A DNA stretch of 64,000 nucleotides, from assembly GCA_024362935.1 (NCBI GenBank), contig JANCRA010000012.1, forward strand, positions 7,254,001-7,318,000. Reading direction: 5' to 3'. A model generated the notes under the pieces. That model had not been told where the DNA came from. It was given only the letters and a program-made list of their open reading frames with translations, and did no database searches. Within the stretch, counting starts at the first letter, position 1. Each line of letters starts with the position of its first letter. Positions 37,901 through 45,075 of the stretch are shown in pieces. The translations under genes and the position numbers were made by a program. The DNA comes from Setophaga petechia. Its lineage: Eukaryota; Chordata; Aves; Passeriformes; Parulidae.

Positions 37901-40220
37901 GGTGATTTTTGGGGATTTAATGCACCCCAAGAGCAGTGCAGTCCAGCAAGGACTGACTGAAAGATTGCTCTGGTTTGATACACAGCCCCTCTCCAGCCGC
38001 AGAGGCCAGGCAGTGGTTGAGAGAAGATATCAAAAGTGTTTTTTGAGCTAGTGTTTTTTTGCATTGCAGTTGATACCCTTCCCAATCATGTGAAACCCTA
38101 TTGGCCCACAGAGTGCGTAACAGCCAGCGATGGCGAGGACCCCGGTAGGAAACAAAAACTCAAAGTAGAGACCAAGGTCAACGTAGAGCTTCACAGGGAA
38201 AACCAGGTGAACCACAGCAATGAAGCACCCCAGGACAAGGAGAACGAAGGGCAGCAGAAGGAGAACAGACCTCTGGCCCACCAGAATAACCAGCAGCCGG
38301 AACAGAGGAAAGGTAGCACAGCCAACCCAGCCTCACAGTTGGATTGGAAGACTGGGGGGTTAATGAGCATTAATTAGTTTAAAATGTAGCTCTGTCAGGG
38401 AAAAATACCTTCCAAATGGCTCCAACGTGTGTAGCCAGATACACCATGGGAAGCTAGTAGGTAGTTGCTGTAGTCTAATCTGTTGGTTATGAAATGAAGT
38501 GCCAATTTAGAAGTCTTAGTAAGAAATAGAGACTGTAACATCAAGCTTAGCTTGATAAATTAAATTACTGATACACTTTAAAAAATTTTATTATTTCCTC
38601 TTTTCCTTCACAGGCATCTTAAAAAATAAAGTTACCTACCCTCCCCCACTGGTGGATAAGAATATGAAGAATCGCTTGCGGGAGAAGCTGTCGGATTACA
38701 ATCAGAGCACAGTCTCATCCAGGACTACTTCCCTAGGGACAAACGAGGGGCTCCGCTCTCCTTCGGACTCAGGGGTAACGGTGAAAAATGTTCGGAGGGA
38801 GCAGTCTCGAGATCAGCTCAACGGCATGGCCATGAGCCTCCACGTGGGAACAGGACATGCTGACACCTCAGACTCAGAGTAAGTGCCACATTGGGGTGCC
38901 CTGGCTGGCCTCCTATGACCTCACCCTTCACCTTCCAACACTCCAGACTCACACATGAACAAAACTTTCCTCTGGTGACTGGCCAGAGTCCTTCACCAGT
39001 GACTGTCTTGATGGTTTGCCCATACCATGTCCCCAGGCCATGAGGTTTCAGTCATGAGAAGGCCAAAACAGGTACCGTGGGCGAGGTGCTGTGACAGACA
39101 CCTGCTACTGGGTCACCCTGGCATGCTCTGAACTGGCAGGCTGATGTGGTACTGGCACACTTGGACAGAAGCAGCCTTGCTCTGCCCTGCCACCCTGCCA
39201 GAACTGGGGCTGGGGGGGAAGTCACAAGGCTGTGGGGGGATGGTGTGAGCATCCATCTGGGAGAGGGAAACAATGGCTGAGGCAGGAGACCCCAAGGCTG
39301 GAAAGAGCACCAAGCTACTGATCCTAAATTACCAGGCGTGAGATTCCCACCAGCTGCATGGCAATCAGTGTGTGAATTTACCACTGTAAACTAAATCAAA
39401 TATAAACAAAAGGCTGAGCAAGATCTCAGCCAAAGGGAATGCTCAGAAACCTCATTACTCATCATAATTCTTGTGTTTCAAATTATGACAACAGCCATGT
39501 GTAAAGTCTCTGCAGGCATTTTATGCATATAGTCTCATTTTTTATTAACATGAATAATGGTCTTATTCTTTCACCAAACCAAAAGAAAATTCCTCACCCA
39601 GCTTTAACTCTGGCACTGTCCCACCAGGCTTTAAATATCCCTGTTGTCTGGTGTACAGGCATTCCCACCTCACTATAAAAGCACATCTTTGGATTGCTGG
39701 GTGTTGGCTGATGAAATAGACCCTAGTTAGCCAGGAAACAGGAAACATGGATGTTTTGAATAAGCCATAACTGAATAAGCTGCTACCAGGTAACACAGTC
39801 ATTACTGGACAATAACTCACCAGCATGTACTAAGCAACTGTGTTATCTCCAGAGCTTTGGCATAATGGAAAGCTCTGCTGTTGGCAGCAGATTACATGAA
39901 TCCATCTGATACACCAGGCTTCTAGCAGCTTGTAAGATCTGTGTGTGAACCTTGTATCCTCAGCAAAGCATTAGACAAATGCAAGCCCTATGTAGAAGTT
40001 CACTAAGCATTTCTGTTGTGTACTGCCTGAAATTGTTTCTCCCAGCTAGTCTTCCCCTTCAGGACAGCATCCCCCTTGCAAGCACGGTAACTTCACAGAG
40101 CATGAGCCCTTACTAAGAAGGATTAGGTGGGTTTGGGTGGAGTGGTTTGCCTGTGCCTGTTTAACCCTAAGCACGATCACTTCTCTCACTAACAGCGGCA
40201 GTAATGAAACTTCAATTTGA
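1804..40220 (+). CDS. CELSR1: CELSR1 (ADGRC1), C-terminal 1360 residues, 27 exons
   Basis: Seven-pass adhesion GPCR of the Flamingo/CELSR family, a core planar cell polarity protein that acts at cell junctions by homophilic cadherin contacts. The window holds the 3' half. The exons splice in phase into 1360 residues after the first complete codon, with no stop before TGA at 40218-40220. Domain order, counted from Met at 1806: laminin G (about 1-170), two EGF modules (about 185-260), laminin-type EGF (about 265-362), HormR (about 367-425), GAIN with GPS (about 430-768), seven helices (about 781-1020), then a serine-rich cytoplasmic tail. CELSR1 rather than CELSR2/3 is chosen because the tail, the GAIN insert and the neighbours TRMU and GTSE1 agree with CELSR1 as I know it. 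Cadherin repeats and the start codon lie left of the window. Splice sites are inferred by eye, without transcripts. Confidence 0.96.
2429..2614 (+). CDS. CELSR1: CELSR1 window exon 2: laminin G, middle
   Basis: Acceptor cccaacag after a T run, donor gtaagg. It encodes 62 residues with the LamG hallmark [12 protein letters not shown]. Phase 0 at both ends. Confidence 0.92.
2929..3042 (+). CDS. CELSR1: CELSR1 window exon 3: laminin G, end
   Basis: Acceptor cctcacag, donor gtatga. It encodes 38 residues including IIVGGVSGD and GFYGCMQ, the usual LamG C-terminal strand with its cysteine. Phase 0 at both ends. Confidence 0.92.
3371..3545 (+). CDS. CELSR1: CELSR1 window exon 4: LamG tail and EGF module
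   Basis: Acceptor gtcaccag, donor gtaacc. After the end of LamG (GVRMGE...) it encodes an EGF module with [12 protein letters not shown] and YSCVCDPG. 58 codons plus one base. Confidence 0.92.
4268..4409 (+). CDS. CELSR1: CELSR1 window exon 5: EGF modules
   Basis: Acceptor tccccag, donor gtaaga. It completes the preceding EGF (GYFGRDC) and encodes a second one ([26 protein letters not shown]). The splice joins restore codons on both sides. Confidence 0.92.
6094..6214 (+). CDS. CELSR1: CELSR1 window exon 6: laminin-type EGF, first half
   Basis: Acceptor ctttaatag, donor gtaagc. It reads [16 protein letters not shown] and NGECHCK, typical of the laminin-EGF module that precedes HormR in CELSR proteins. 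Ends in phase 0. Confidence 0.92.
7307..7490 (+). CDS. CELSR1: CELSR1 window exon 7: laminin-type EGF, second half
   Basis: Acceptor tttttccag, donor gtacct. It encodes [33 protein letters not shown] and the join to HormR. The exon is clearly more GC- and CpG-rich than its intronic surroundings. A CCCTGCAG-type repeat starts just downstream of the donor. Confidence 0.92.
7499..7557. repeat. Imperfect minisatellite beside CELSR1 exon 7
   Basis: About four to five degenerate copies of a 12-14-base CAGCCCAACCCTG-like unit, beginning within about ten bases of the exon 7 donor. Confidence 0.75.
8341..8442 (+). CDS. CELSR1: CELSR1 window exon 8: HormR domain, first half
   Basis: Acceptor ctgctttcag, donor gtaagt. 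It encodes [20 protein letters not shown] and PCPKGSVG, the hormone-receptor (HRM) motif of adhesion GPCRs. Confidence 0.92.
10183..10277 (+). CDS. CELSR1: CELSR1 window exon 9: HormR domain, second half
   Basis: Acceptor ttccttcag, donor gtaagc. It encodes [20 protein letters not shown] and TFVDLKIM. Conserved cysteines and the GW pair complete the HormR fold. Ends in phase 0. Confidence 0.92.
10580..10789 (+). CDS. CELSR1: CELSR1 window exon 10: GAIN subdomain A
   Basis: Acceptor tgattcag, donor gtaaga. 70 residues with [20 protein letters not shown], a helical GAIN-A segment. Phase 0 at both ends. Confidence 0.92.
13417..13600 (+). CDS. CELSR1: CELSR1 window exon 11: GAIN domain
   Basis: Acceptor tttctcag, donor gtgagt. 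It encodes [36 protein letters not shown] and PFVIVATNM. 61 codons plus one base. Preceded by a 2.6 kb intron. Confidence 0.92.
14030..14196 (+). mobile_element. CR1 LINE 3' fragment
   Basis: Sense-oriented 3' end of a CR1 retrotransposon. It shows the phrases ggaggtgatggaattccc and gtcttttccaacctagctg, then gattctgtgattat, as at the CR1 3' terminus. Strongly 5'-truncated; in a CELSR1 intron. Confidence 0.75.
15745..15945 (+). mobile_element. CR1 LINE 3' fragment
   Basis: Sense CR1 3' region with aatttcttcactgaaac, ccatccctggaggtattta and ggacttggcagtgctg, then cttttgcaacctaaac. 5'-truncated and mildly diverged; in a CELSR1 intron. Confidence 0.8.
16206..16349 (+). CDS. CELSR1: CELSR1 window exon 12: GAIN domain
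   Basis: Acceptor ccccccccag, donor gtaaaa. It encodes [20 protein letters not shown] and a stretch ending [12 protein letters not shown]. Phases agree with both neighbours. Confidence 0.9.
16638..16670 (+). repeat. (GGGAT)n G-rich microsatellite
   Basis: Seven G runs of three or four separated by one or two bases (GGGATGGGGTGGGATGGG and onward). About 290 bases after CELSR1 exon 12. Fits the G-quadruplex rule on the transcribed RNA. Confidence 0.9.
17575..17776 (+). CDS. CELSR1: CELSR1 window exon 13: GAIN insert with polybasic site
   Basis: The acceptor is a tandem tagcag, so the exon can start at 17575 or 17578 with one alanine gained or lost; donor gtaaac. It encodes a poorly conserved serine-rich linker, the basic run KRKKR followed by HPD, and the conserved [13 protein letters not shown].. 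block. 66 codons in the longer form. Confidence 0.88.
18102..18269 (+). CDS. CELSR1: CELSR1 window exon 14: GAIN subdomain B
   Basis: Acceptor cttgtgcag, donor gtatgt. It encodes [14 protein letters not shown] and [15 protein letters not shown]. The CVFWNHS segment is the usual start of the GPS-containing half of GAIN. Confidence 0.93.
20624..20750 (+). CDS. CELSR1: CELSR1 window exon 15: GPS (GPCR proteolysis site)
   Basis: Acceptor ccccacag, donor gtgggt. It encodes [28 protein letters not shown] and ISKRE. The four-cysteine GPS core (including CVFWNHS from the exon before) is complete. The scissile tripeptide position reads His-Ile-Thr (codons 20706-20714). Confidence 0.94.
21133..21333 (+). 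CDS. CELSR1: CELSR1 window exon 16: TM1 and TM2
   Basis: Acceptor tttctgcag, donor gtaaga. It encodes the tethered-agonist-adjacent segment [13 protein letters not shown]1 ([17 protein letters not shown]), the loop [13 protein letters not shown] and TM2 ([20 protein letters not shown]). Phase 0 at both ends. Confidence 0.95.
24701..24875 (+). CDS. CELSR1: CELSR1 window exon 17: TM3 and TM4
   Basis: Acceptor cccttctgcag, donor gtaccc. It encodes TM3 ([20 protein letters not shown]), [12 protein letters not shown], and TM4 ([14 protein letters not shown]). Family B2 landmarks LHIYRML and GWGIPA are intact. Confidence 0.95.
28500..29325 (+). mobile_element. CR1 LINE with internal deletions (ORF2 remnant plus 3' end)
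   Basis: A decayed CR1 copy. Around 28610-28800 a frame reads like the CR1 endonuclease ([20 protein letters not shown]). 28810-28835 encodes a PNQDEEA-like trace, and 28860-29080 resembles the segment after it (aaggagtccaggaaggctg, gcaactcaggaggac). From 29150 it jumps to the 3' part (gatgaggagcagctgaggga) and at about 29280 jumps again to the terminal cttttccaacctaaac. Stops and deletions make it inactive. Left border is an estimate. Confidence 0.72.
30047..30159 (+). CDS. CELSR1: CELSR1 window exon 18: extracellular loop 2 and TM5 start
   Basis: Acceptor gacacag, donor gtaagt. It encodes [20 protein letters not shown], with the loop-2 cysteine, then the first half of TM5 ([14 protein letters not shown]). 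Preceded by the longest intron in the window (5.2 kb), which carries a CR1 fragment. Confidence 0.94.
31454..31533 (+). CDS. CELSR1: CELSR1 window exon 19: TM5 end and intracellular loop 3
   Basis: Acceptor gcctttcag, donor gtaagt. Short exon encoding [20 protein letters not shown] and EKTGVI. 26 codons plus two bases; the split codon becomes ATC with the next exon. Confidence 0.93.
33071..33197 (+). CDS. CELSR1: CELSR1 window exon 20: TM6 and first part of TM7
   Basis: Acceptor tgctttacag, donor gtaagt. It encodes [20 protein letters not shown] (TM6, with the conserved TWLLGL) and [14 protein letters not shown] (TM7 start). Ends in phase 0. Confidence 0.95.
35100..35225 (+). CDS. CELSR1: CELSR1 window exon 21: end of TM7, helix 8
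   Basis: Acceptor aattatccag, donor gtaaga. It encodes [20 protein letters not shown], then the start of the cytoplasmic tail ([12 protein letters not shown]). 42 codons, phase 0 at both ends. Confidence 0.95.
35534..35670 (+). CDS. CELSR1: CELSR1 window exon 22: juxtamembrane tail, two possible ends
   Basis: Acceptor cctttcag. Two donors are possible in the same phase: gtcagc after 35628 or gtaatc after 35670. The longer form adds 14 residues (from SAKSHNSY to the split arginine). Both read RSLNCNNT...[11 protein letters not shown] first. The longer end is given here; the shorter corresponds to the human CELSR1 junction as I know it. Confidence 0.82.
36132..36235 (+). CDS. CELSR1: CELSR1 window exon 23: cytoplasmic tail
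   Basis: Acceptor ttctcaaag, which lacks the usual pyrimidine before AG; donor gtaaaa. It encodes [20 protein letters not shown] and a serine/asparagine-rich end. Reading phase fits both neighbours and the family order, which is the main support. Confidence 0.85.
37033..37200 (+). CDS. CELSR1: CELSR1 window exon 24: acidic serine-rich tail
   Basis: Acceptor cacttgcag, donor gtaccc. It encodes the CELSR hallmark [20 protein letters not shown] followed by [10 protein letters not shown]. This is a likely phosphorylated, casein-kinase-type region (inference from composition). Confidence 0.93.
38070..38312 (+). CDS. CELSR1: CELSR1 window exon 25: cytoplasmic tail
   Basis: Acceptor tgcattgcag, donor gtagca. 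It encodes [16 protein letters not shown], a conserved block, then a Gln/Asn/Glu-rich low-complexity stretch and EQRK. 80 complete codons. Confidence 0.92.
38614..38878 (+). CDS. CELSR1: CELSR1 window exon 26: distal tail
   Basis: Acceptor ccttcacag, donor gtaagt. It encodes [26 protein letters not shown] and a Ser-rich end DTSDS. If the donor is not used, the frame stops at once (TAA 38880-38882), giving a C-terminus ...SDSE. Confidence 0.92.
40196..40220 (+). CDS. CELSR1: CELSR1 window exon 27: terminal coding exon, ...NETSI stop
   Basis: Acceptor cactaacag after a C/T-rich tract. It completes the split Asp codon and adds GSNETSI, then TGA. The last four residues ETSI fit a class I PDZ ligand (T at -2, I at 0). 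The call rests on splice signal, phase and position just upstream of the 3'UTR. Confidence 0.7.
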
Positions 40221-40758
40221 ACCATCAGGAAATTGTGATCACCTCTGCACGGTTCCAGCCCCTCGCCACGCTGCCGCTTCGGACTCCATCAGAGTGGCCA
40301 CACAGTGAGGAGGATGAGGTGGGCATCCATTCCCACATGGCTTCACCTTCTGGCAGAATCCTGACTGCTCCTGGCACAGACACAGTGTCCGGCTGCCCTG
40401 GCAATAAGGGCTCTGTGTGGTACGCTCCTCCCACAGGAGCCCACGCTGAAAACATGGAAATGGAAACGGGGTGCACTGTGATGGACAGATACCTGTGCAC
40501 AGTGCAGGCAGTGCTGCAGGGCTTGCTTGTTACTGGGGAGAACCAAGGAAGAACACATTGCTTCCTGGTGGTCCTACAATAAGCCTGAAGACAAGCACTA
40601 GGAGGTGTCTCTTGTGGAGTTTTGATGGCTACAGCGTGAACCCTTGAGGTTGCTGAGCTCTAGGGAGGAAAATTGCAACAAGTGTCCTTTGGTTTCTATG
40701 CCAGCATCTCTCTACACCCCTCTATGGACACGTCGTCTTAAGATTAAAAAAAAACCTT

Positions 40759-40776
40759 TATATATATATATATATA
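40759..40776. repeat. (TA)n run in CELSR1 3'UTR
   Basis: About nine TA dinucleotides, followed by more AT-rich sequence. Confidence 0.85.
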
Positions 40777-41843
40777 AAAAGTGTAGATACTTTTATATAT
40801 TTTGTATGGTGTTGCTAAAGAAAAAGTTCCTTTGTATATTTTACATTTATACTGATCTTCTTAATTTGATAATAGGAAATCAATTAAAAAGATGTTTTGA
40901 TATTTTTTATATGAACATTGCACAATTTTACTTGAATTTGGCGTTTGATAAGTAACTGAGGTTTGCATGGAAGCCACCTTCAGACACAATACAGTTTTCA
41001 AAGTAATACAGTAAAGATTACATCAAAGTTCATAACTATAATTTATAAGTTTTGTTAAGAGATTTTGGAACACTTTGAGGGCATAGTATGCTTTTCTAAT
41101 AACCTCCTCTAAAACCCACAAAAATTTCTTTTTTTCAATTTTTGGTATTTTGATCTCTTCTCACAAGTGCATTGAAGTGTTCAGGAACTGAACTTCAGGT
41201 CTACACATATTTTTGTGTAAAGGTTCAACACAGTCCTTGTCTGGAAGAAGTCAAATCAGTATTTCCCTTACTAAGAAAAAGAAAATAATTGGTGTGATTG
41301 TATGGCTCTGCAACAAACCAGCACTCTTCATGTCCCAAGGACAGGGCCCTCCACCCATGGCTCAAGTTCTGCCTCAGGTGCAATACTTTTTTCCTCTTTT
41401 GCGCTCACTGGATTCAGCACATTGCTAATCAAAGCAGAAATACAAGACTTCAAAGATGCCCAGATTTGTCTGCCCAGCTCTTTGACAAAGCCCTGGCCTT
41501 CTTGACATTTCAGAAAGCTCATGGAAGGCTTGAGGTTTCATGTTTCCCACAAAATGTGCTGGTTTCACAGGTATAGGAAAGTCAAGCGTGACCTGTCTGC
41601 TGTCTTCACCTTCCTGCAATGTTTACAAAAAGAGGAAATGTAAGATGTGAAAAATTTTACATCCAACAGTGTGAGGCAGAGCTCAGCCAGTGGCTCCCAT
41701 GCTGGGAATACATGACTCCGAGGATGACAATGGTGTGCCTGTGCCTGCTCTCTGCCAACAAAGCTCTCAGGAGCTTCTTGCTCACCACTGCAGCCCTTTT
41801 GGGAAAATACTGTGTCAAAGAGAAGAAACAGAAAATGGGGCTA

Positions 41844-41849
41844 AATAAA
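41844..41849 (+). terminator. CELSR1: CELSR1 possible proximal poly(A) signal
   Basis: AATAAA in the 3'UTR about 500 bases before the distal signal. Its use cannot be judged from sequence alone. Confidence 0.35.
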
Positions 41850-42336
41850 ATGCAGGAGTTGAGGAAAAGATGAGAAACTGTATACTGTAATCTGAGTTTC
41901 ATTATATTCCTATGCATTTTCAAAGTATCAAGGAGGCCTTGGGAAGGGGAGAGGGAGGAAAAATGCTGTTCCTTTAAAAATTATGCAACATCCTGTGTGA
42001 CATTTTCTGACAGAAAAATTTTTGAATGTTTTAAGGGTCTGGCACTTGGCTGTGTGCTCAGGCATTGTGTATAACCCATGCTAATTGTTCTTACATCTGT
42101 GTATGTATATTTTGTCCCAGTAGGTGTAGGTAGTTTTTATTTTGATCAGAATTGTTGCAGTAAATGAGGGTCAGTTGTATTAATGACAAAAAAATTAAAA
42201 CCTATTTTTATGACTTTTTAAAAGCTTTATGGCAGATTAGACACTGGAAGTTTGTTGGTTTTTTTTTTTTTAACAAATGTATATTTATTAATGTGCAGAA
42301 CACTGGAATTGCAGCACAGATGAAAGGAGAATTTAC

Positions 42337-42342
42337 AATAAA
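42337..42342 (+). terminator. CELSR1: CELSR1 distal poly(A) signal
   Basis: AATAAA followed by a T run and a GT/CT-rich tract within about 45 bases, the usual cleavage-site context. No better signal is seen before the intergenic region. Confidence 0.65.
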
Positions 42343-44289
42343 TTAAGAAATTTTTTTGAACTTGTATTCTTCCTCTGGTGGTCTATTTCTAAGTGCAGTG
42401 CAGATAATGAGAGTCCAAATGTCATTTCCTGGGGATTAGCAGGAGCAGGAACATCCAGGTACCCCTCTGAGCAGGGGCTGTACAACACCAAGCAGCCCAT
42501 GCACAGCCCAGGGCCCCGTGCTGGCACAGGATACCACAGTGTGCATCCCCTTCCAGCCCAAACCTGCAGAATCCTTCAGACATGGGAGATGGTCCATGGA
42601 AGAGAAATGCCCTCTGCCAACCCAGAGCAAAGCAGATCACCAGGAAAGCATCAGATTTAGAAAAGGACTGTGAGAGCAGCTTGAGGGGAGTGGCAGCCAG
42701 CCCAGCCCAGGACAGCCTGCAGTGAATGACAGGGGCCTTTATCAGTCAGGGCTCCATCCTTGGTTCTCCCAAACCATGGTCCTGCTCACCCAGTCCTTTC
42801 CAGGCTGCTGTGCAAGTCTTCATTCATGCATCTCACAAGGCCCAGCAGTGACCTACACATGTCTTGTCAGCTTTCTGGAAATAAAAGTATTTCTCAGCGT
42901 CAGCTAGCCAGGTGGAGAGAGCCTGGCTTCTGACTTAAGAGCAAAATCAAATCTTCAGGATCTGCAGTTTGGAAACAGCTCCGCCAAAATTTGCCACTAA
43001 ACAAACTCATGTAATTATTCCAAAGGGAAACTGGTTTTAATTTTATTGTAAAGTGCATTATTTGGTGGAACACTGAGTTTTTTCTCAAGTATTAATTCAC
43101 CATTATGTGGAGAAGCAGAAATAAGCCCCAGGCTTTCACATAAGCAGGTTAGTGAAGGGAGAGGCCAGCCTGTGATCCTGTCTCCAGCAGTGGCCTACAG
43201 CATATGTTCAGGAAAAGAAGATTATCAGGCACACATTACGTGGCAAGGTGGCCCCTGCAGGGTCCACAGCCCCCAGCTCTCTCCAGCTCAGGCCTTCCCA
43301 GAGGGAGGGGTTGTGCTTGTCTCCAGCATTCCATCCATTTCCCTCATACATCTCTCATGTAGTTTTGGATCCATTTAAACTTCTAGTACACAGCAGGCTA
43401 CCTCATTCAGTCACAAACAGCAAGAAAAAATTCTTCCTTCAGCTTCATTGCTGCTCCCTGCACCTTTGCTGCTTGCAGCAGGAGAGGCAGTGATAATCAT
43501 CTCTCAGTCACCTTGTCCAGGTCAAAGAGAGAGACAGGCTCTGTCCTAGAGCACTTGAGTAATCTCTTTCCAGCTGGGCAGCTTGGATCTCTGTAACAGC
43601 TCCATGTGCAGAAACACTGCTGTACCTTTCACCCTTCCTTCTTGCCTTTCTTCAACCCATTACCAGGTCAACTACAGCCCTTTTGGTGGTGGCAGGGAGA
43701 GGAGAGACCAGAGCAGTCCACAAAATGCAAGCAGTACGCCTGCCAACACGCCCACAAAAGGAAATAATTTAAGATTTCTCCATTTCATTCACTTTTCCTG
43801 TCCTAATCTTTACAATGATATTCGGCCTAAGCAAATTGTAGCAAAAAATTCCCTAAGAGTTGTACCACTGGCAGCAGCAGCATGGCATGGTAAGGCTGCA
43901 GTAACACAAGCAGTCATGTAGCCCAGCCTCTTCAACAACTCAGTATACTCAAATATCTTCAAATATACTCAGGGATCTGTCTAAAAGTCCTAAACAATAA
44001 TTGCAGTAGAATTGCCTGCAGTAGCATTTCTAAGTATTTCTTTCTCAGCTGCAGAGGATGCTCCTGCCAGGGTCTGGGGGATCACAGAAAGGAGACCCCC
44101 AGCAGCCCTGGTGAGATATCACCACTGCCCACACCAACAGCACCTGCAGCTCCAGGAGCAGCCTGGGATGCATTTGGGCCTCACAGCCTCCTCTGCAGGG
44201 GTTCTGCCCTGCCTTTATGCTCCTGTTCACACTTGTGCAACTCACTTCTCCTCCCTAAAAGAAGCAATTCGTACTGGACTCATTTTCCA

Positions 44290-44760
44290 TTTTAGTCCAT
44301 TGATTTTTGGATCCATCCTCCAGTTTCTCACACTCATTTTGGATTTTAGTCCTGTCCATGAGGATGCCTGGAGGCAGCATCTGCAACTTTTACAAGCTAC
44401 TTTTTATTTTATCATTCAAACTATGAATGAAAATATCAAAACTAAGCCCAAGAGGGCTTTTGTAACACTTCTTGCCGAGCAAGTTTTTCACCCATCTCAT
44501 ATTGATTAACATCAGCTGCCCTGACAGTGTTTTGTGTATGAGAATAAAGCGTGGGGCAGTATCATTTACTGAGACATGTTCCATCTGCTGCTGCTGCTCC
44601 TTTATCCACCGTGCCAGGCACTGTATTAAAGAAAATCAGATTAATCTGAAGTGTGTGTGGCAAAGAGACCATGTTAATTCATTATTGTCTTCTAAACACT
44701 TCAAAGCATTTGTAAGAGCCCCCAGGAACCCCCAGGGCTCTGTACTGTGCTGGTGTGTGC
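44290..44760 (-). mobile_element. Old, diverged CR1-like LINE relic
   Basis: The + strand resembles the reverse complement of CR1 ORF2 3' sequence in scattered blocks: catctgcaacttttacaagc, a following atgaatgaaaatatcaaaac, agtttttcaccca, and a gctgcc...cagtgtttt block, in the expected order. Divergence is high, so family and borders are uncertain. Confidence 0.45.
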
Positions 44761-45015
44761 CCTTCTGCCTTGGTCAGACATCTGTTGCTGCCATCCCCCT
44801 CTGCTCAAAGATACTTCTGAATAGAAGAGTATCCACTCCTTCAAACGAAGATTTTGCACAGCCTGAATCTACTGTCTTTATCTGAAGGGAGACCCAGACT
44901 GGTTTCCCTGTGGACTGATGCTTCATGGAGGTCCTGTGGGAGCCCAGCCTCTGCCCTGGGTTAGGAGACACTGCAGAGGTGGAACAGAGTGAGACCCCTG
45001 TTAGGGAGAGACCTG

Positions 45016-45075
45016 TGCTGGAGGTGAGAGGTGTCCTGTCTCCTGTGCTGAAGGTGAGAGGTGTCCTGTCTCCTG
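45016..45075. repeat. 30-bp tandem duplication
   Basis: Two head-to-tail 30-base units starting tgctg(g/a)aggtgagagg, differing at one base. In the intergenic region. Confidence 0.9.

Larger units (their letters stand above)
30160..40195 (+). other. CELSR1: CELSR1 introns between exons 18 and 27
   Basis: Introns 30160-31453, 31534-33070, 33198-35099, 35226-35533, 35671-36131, 36236-37032, 37201-38069, 38313-38613 and 38879-40195. About 30.66-31.08 kb may hold a very old repeat, but no family can be assigned. No other gene is seen. Confidence 0.6.
40221..42360 (+). other. CELSR1: CELSR1 3'UTR
   Basis: Non-coding sequence between the CELSR1 stop and the last poly(A) signal. It is AT-rich with a (TA)n run near 40759-40776 and several A/T stretches. 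An internal AATAAA at 41844-41849 could give a shorter transcript. The right border is an estimate from the distal signal. Confidence 0.7.
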
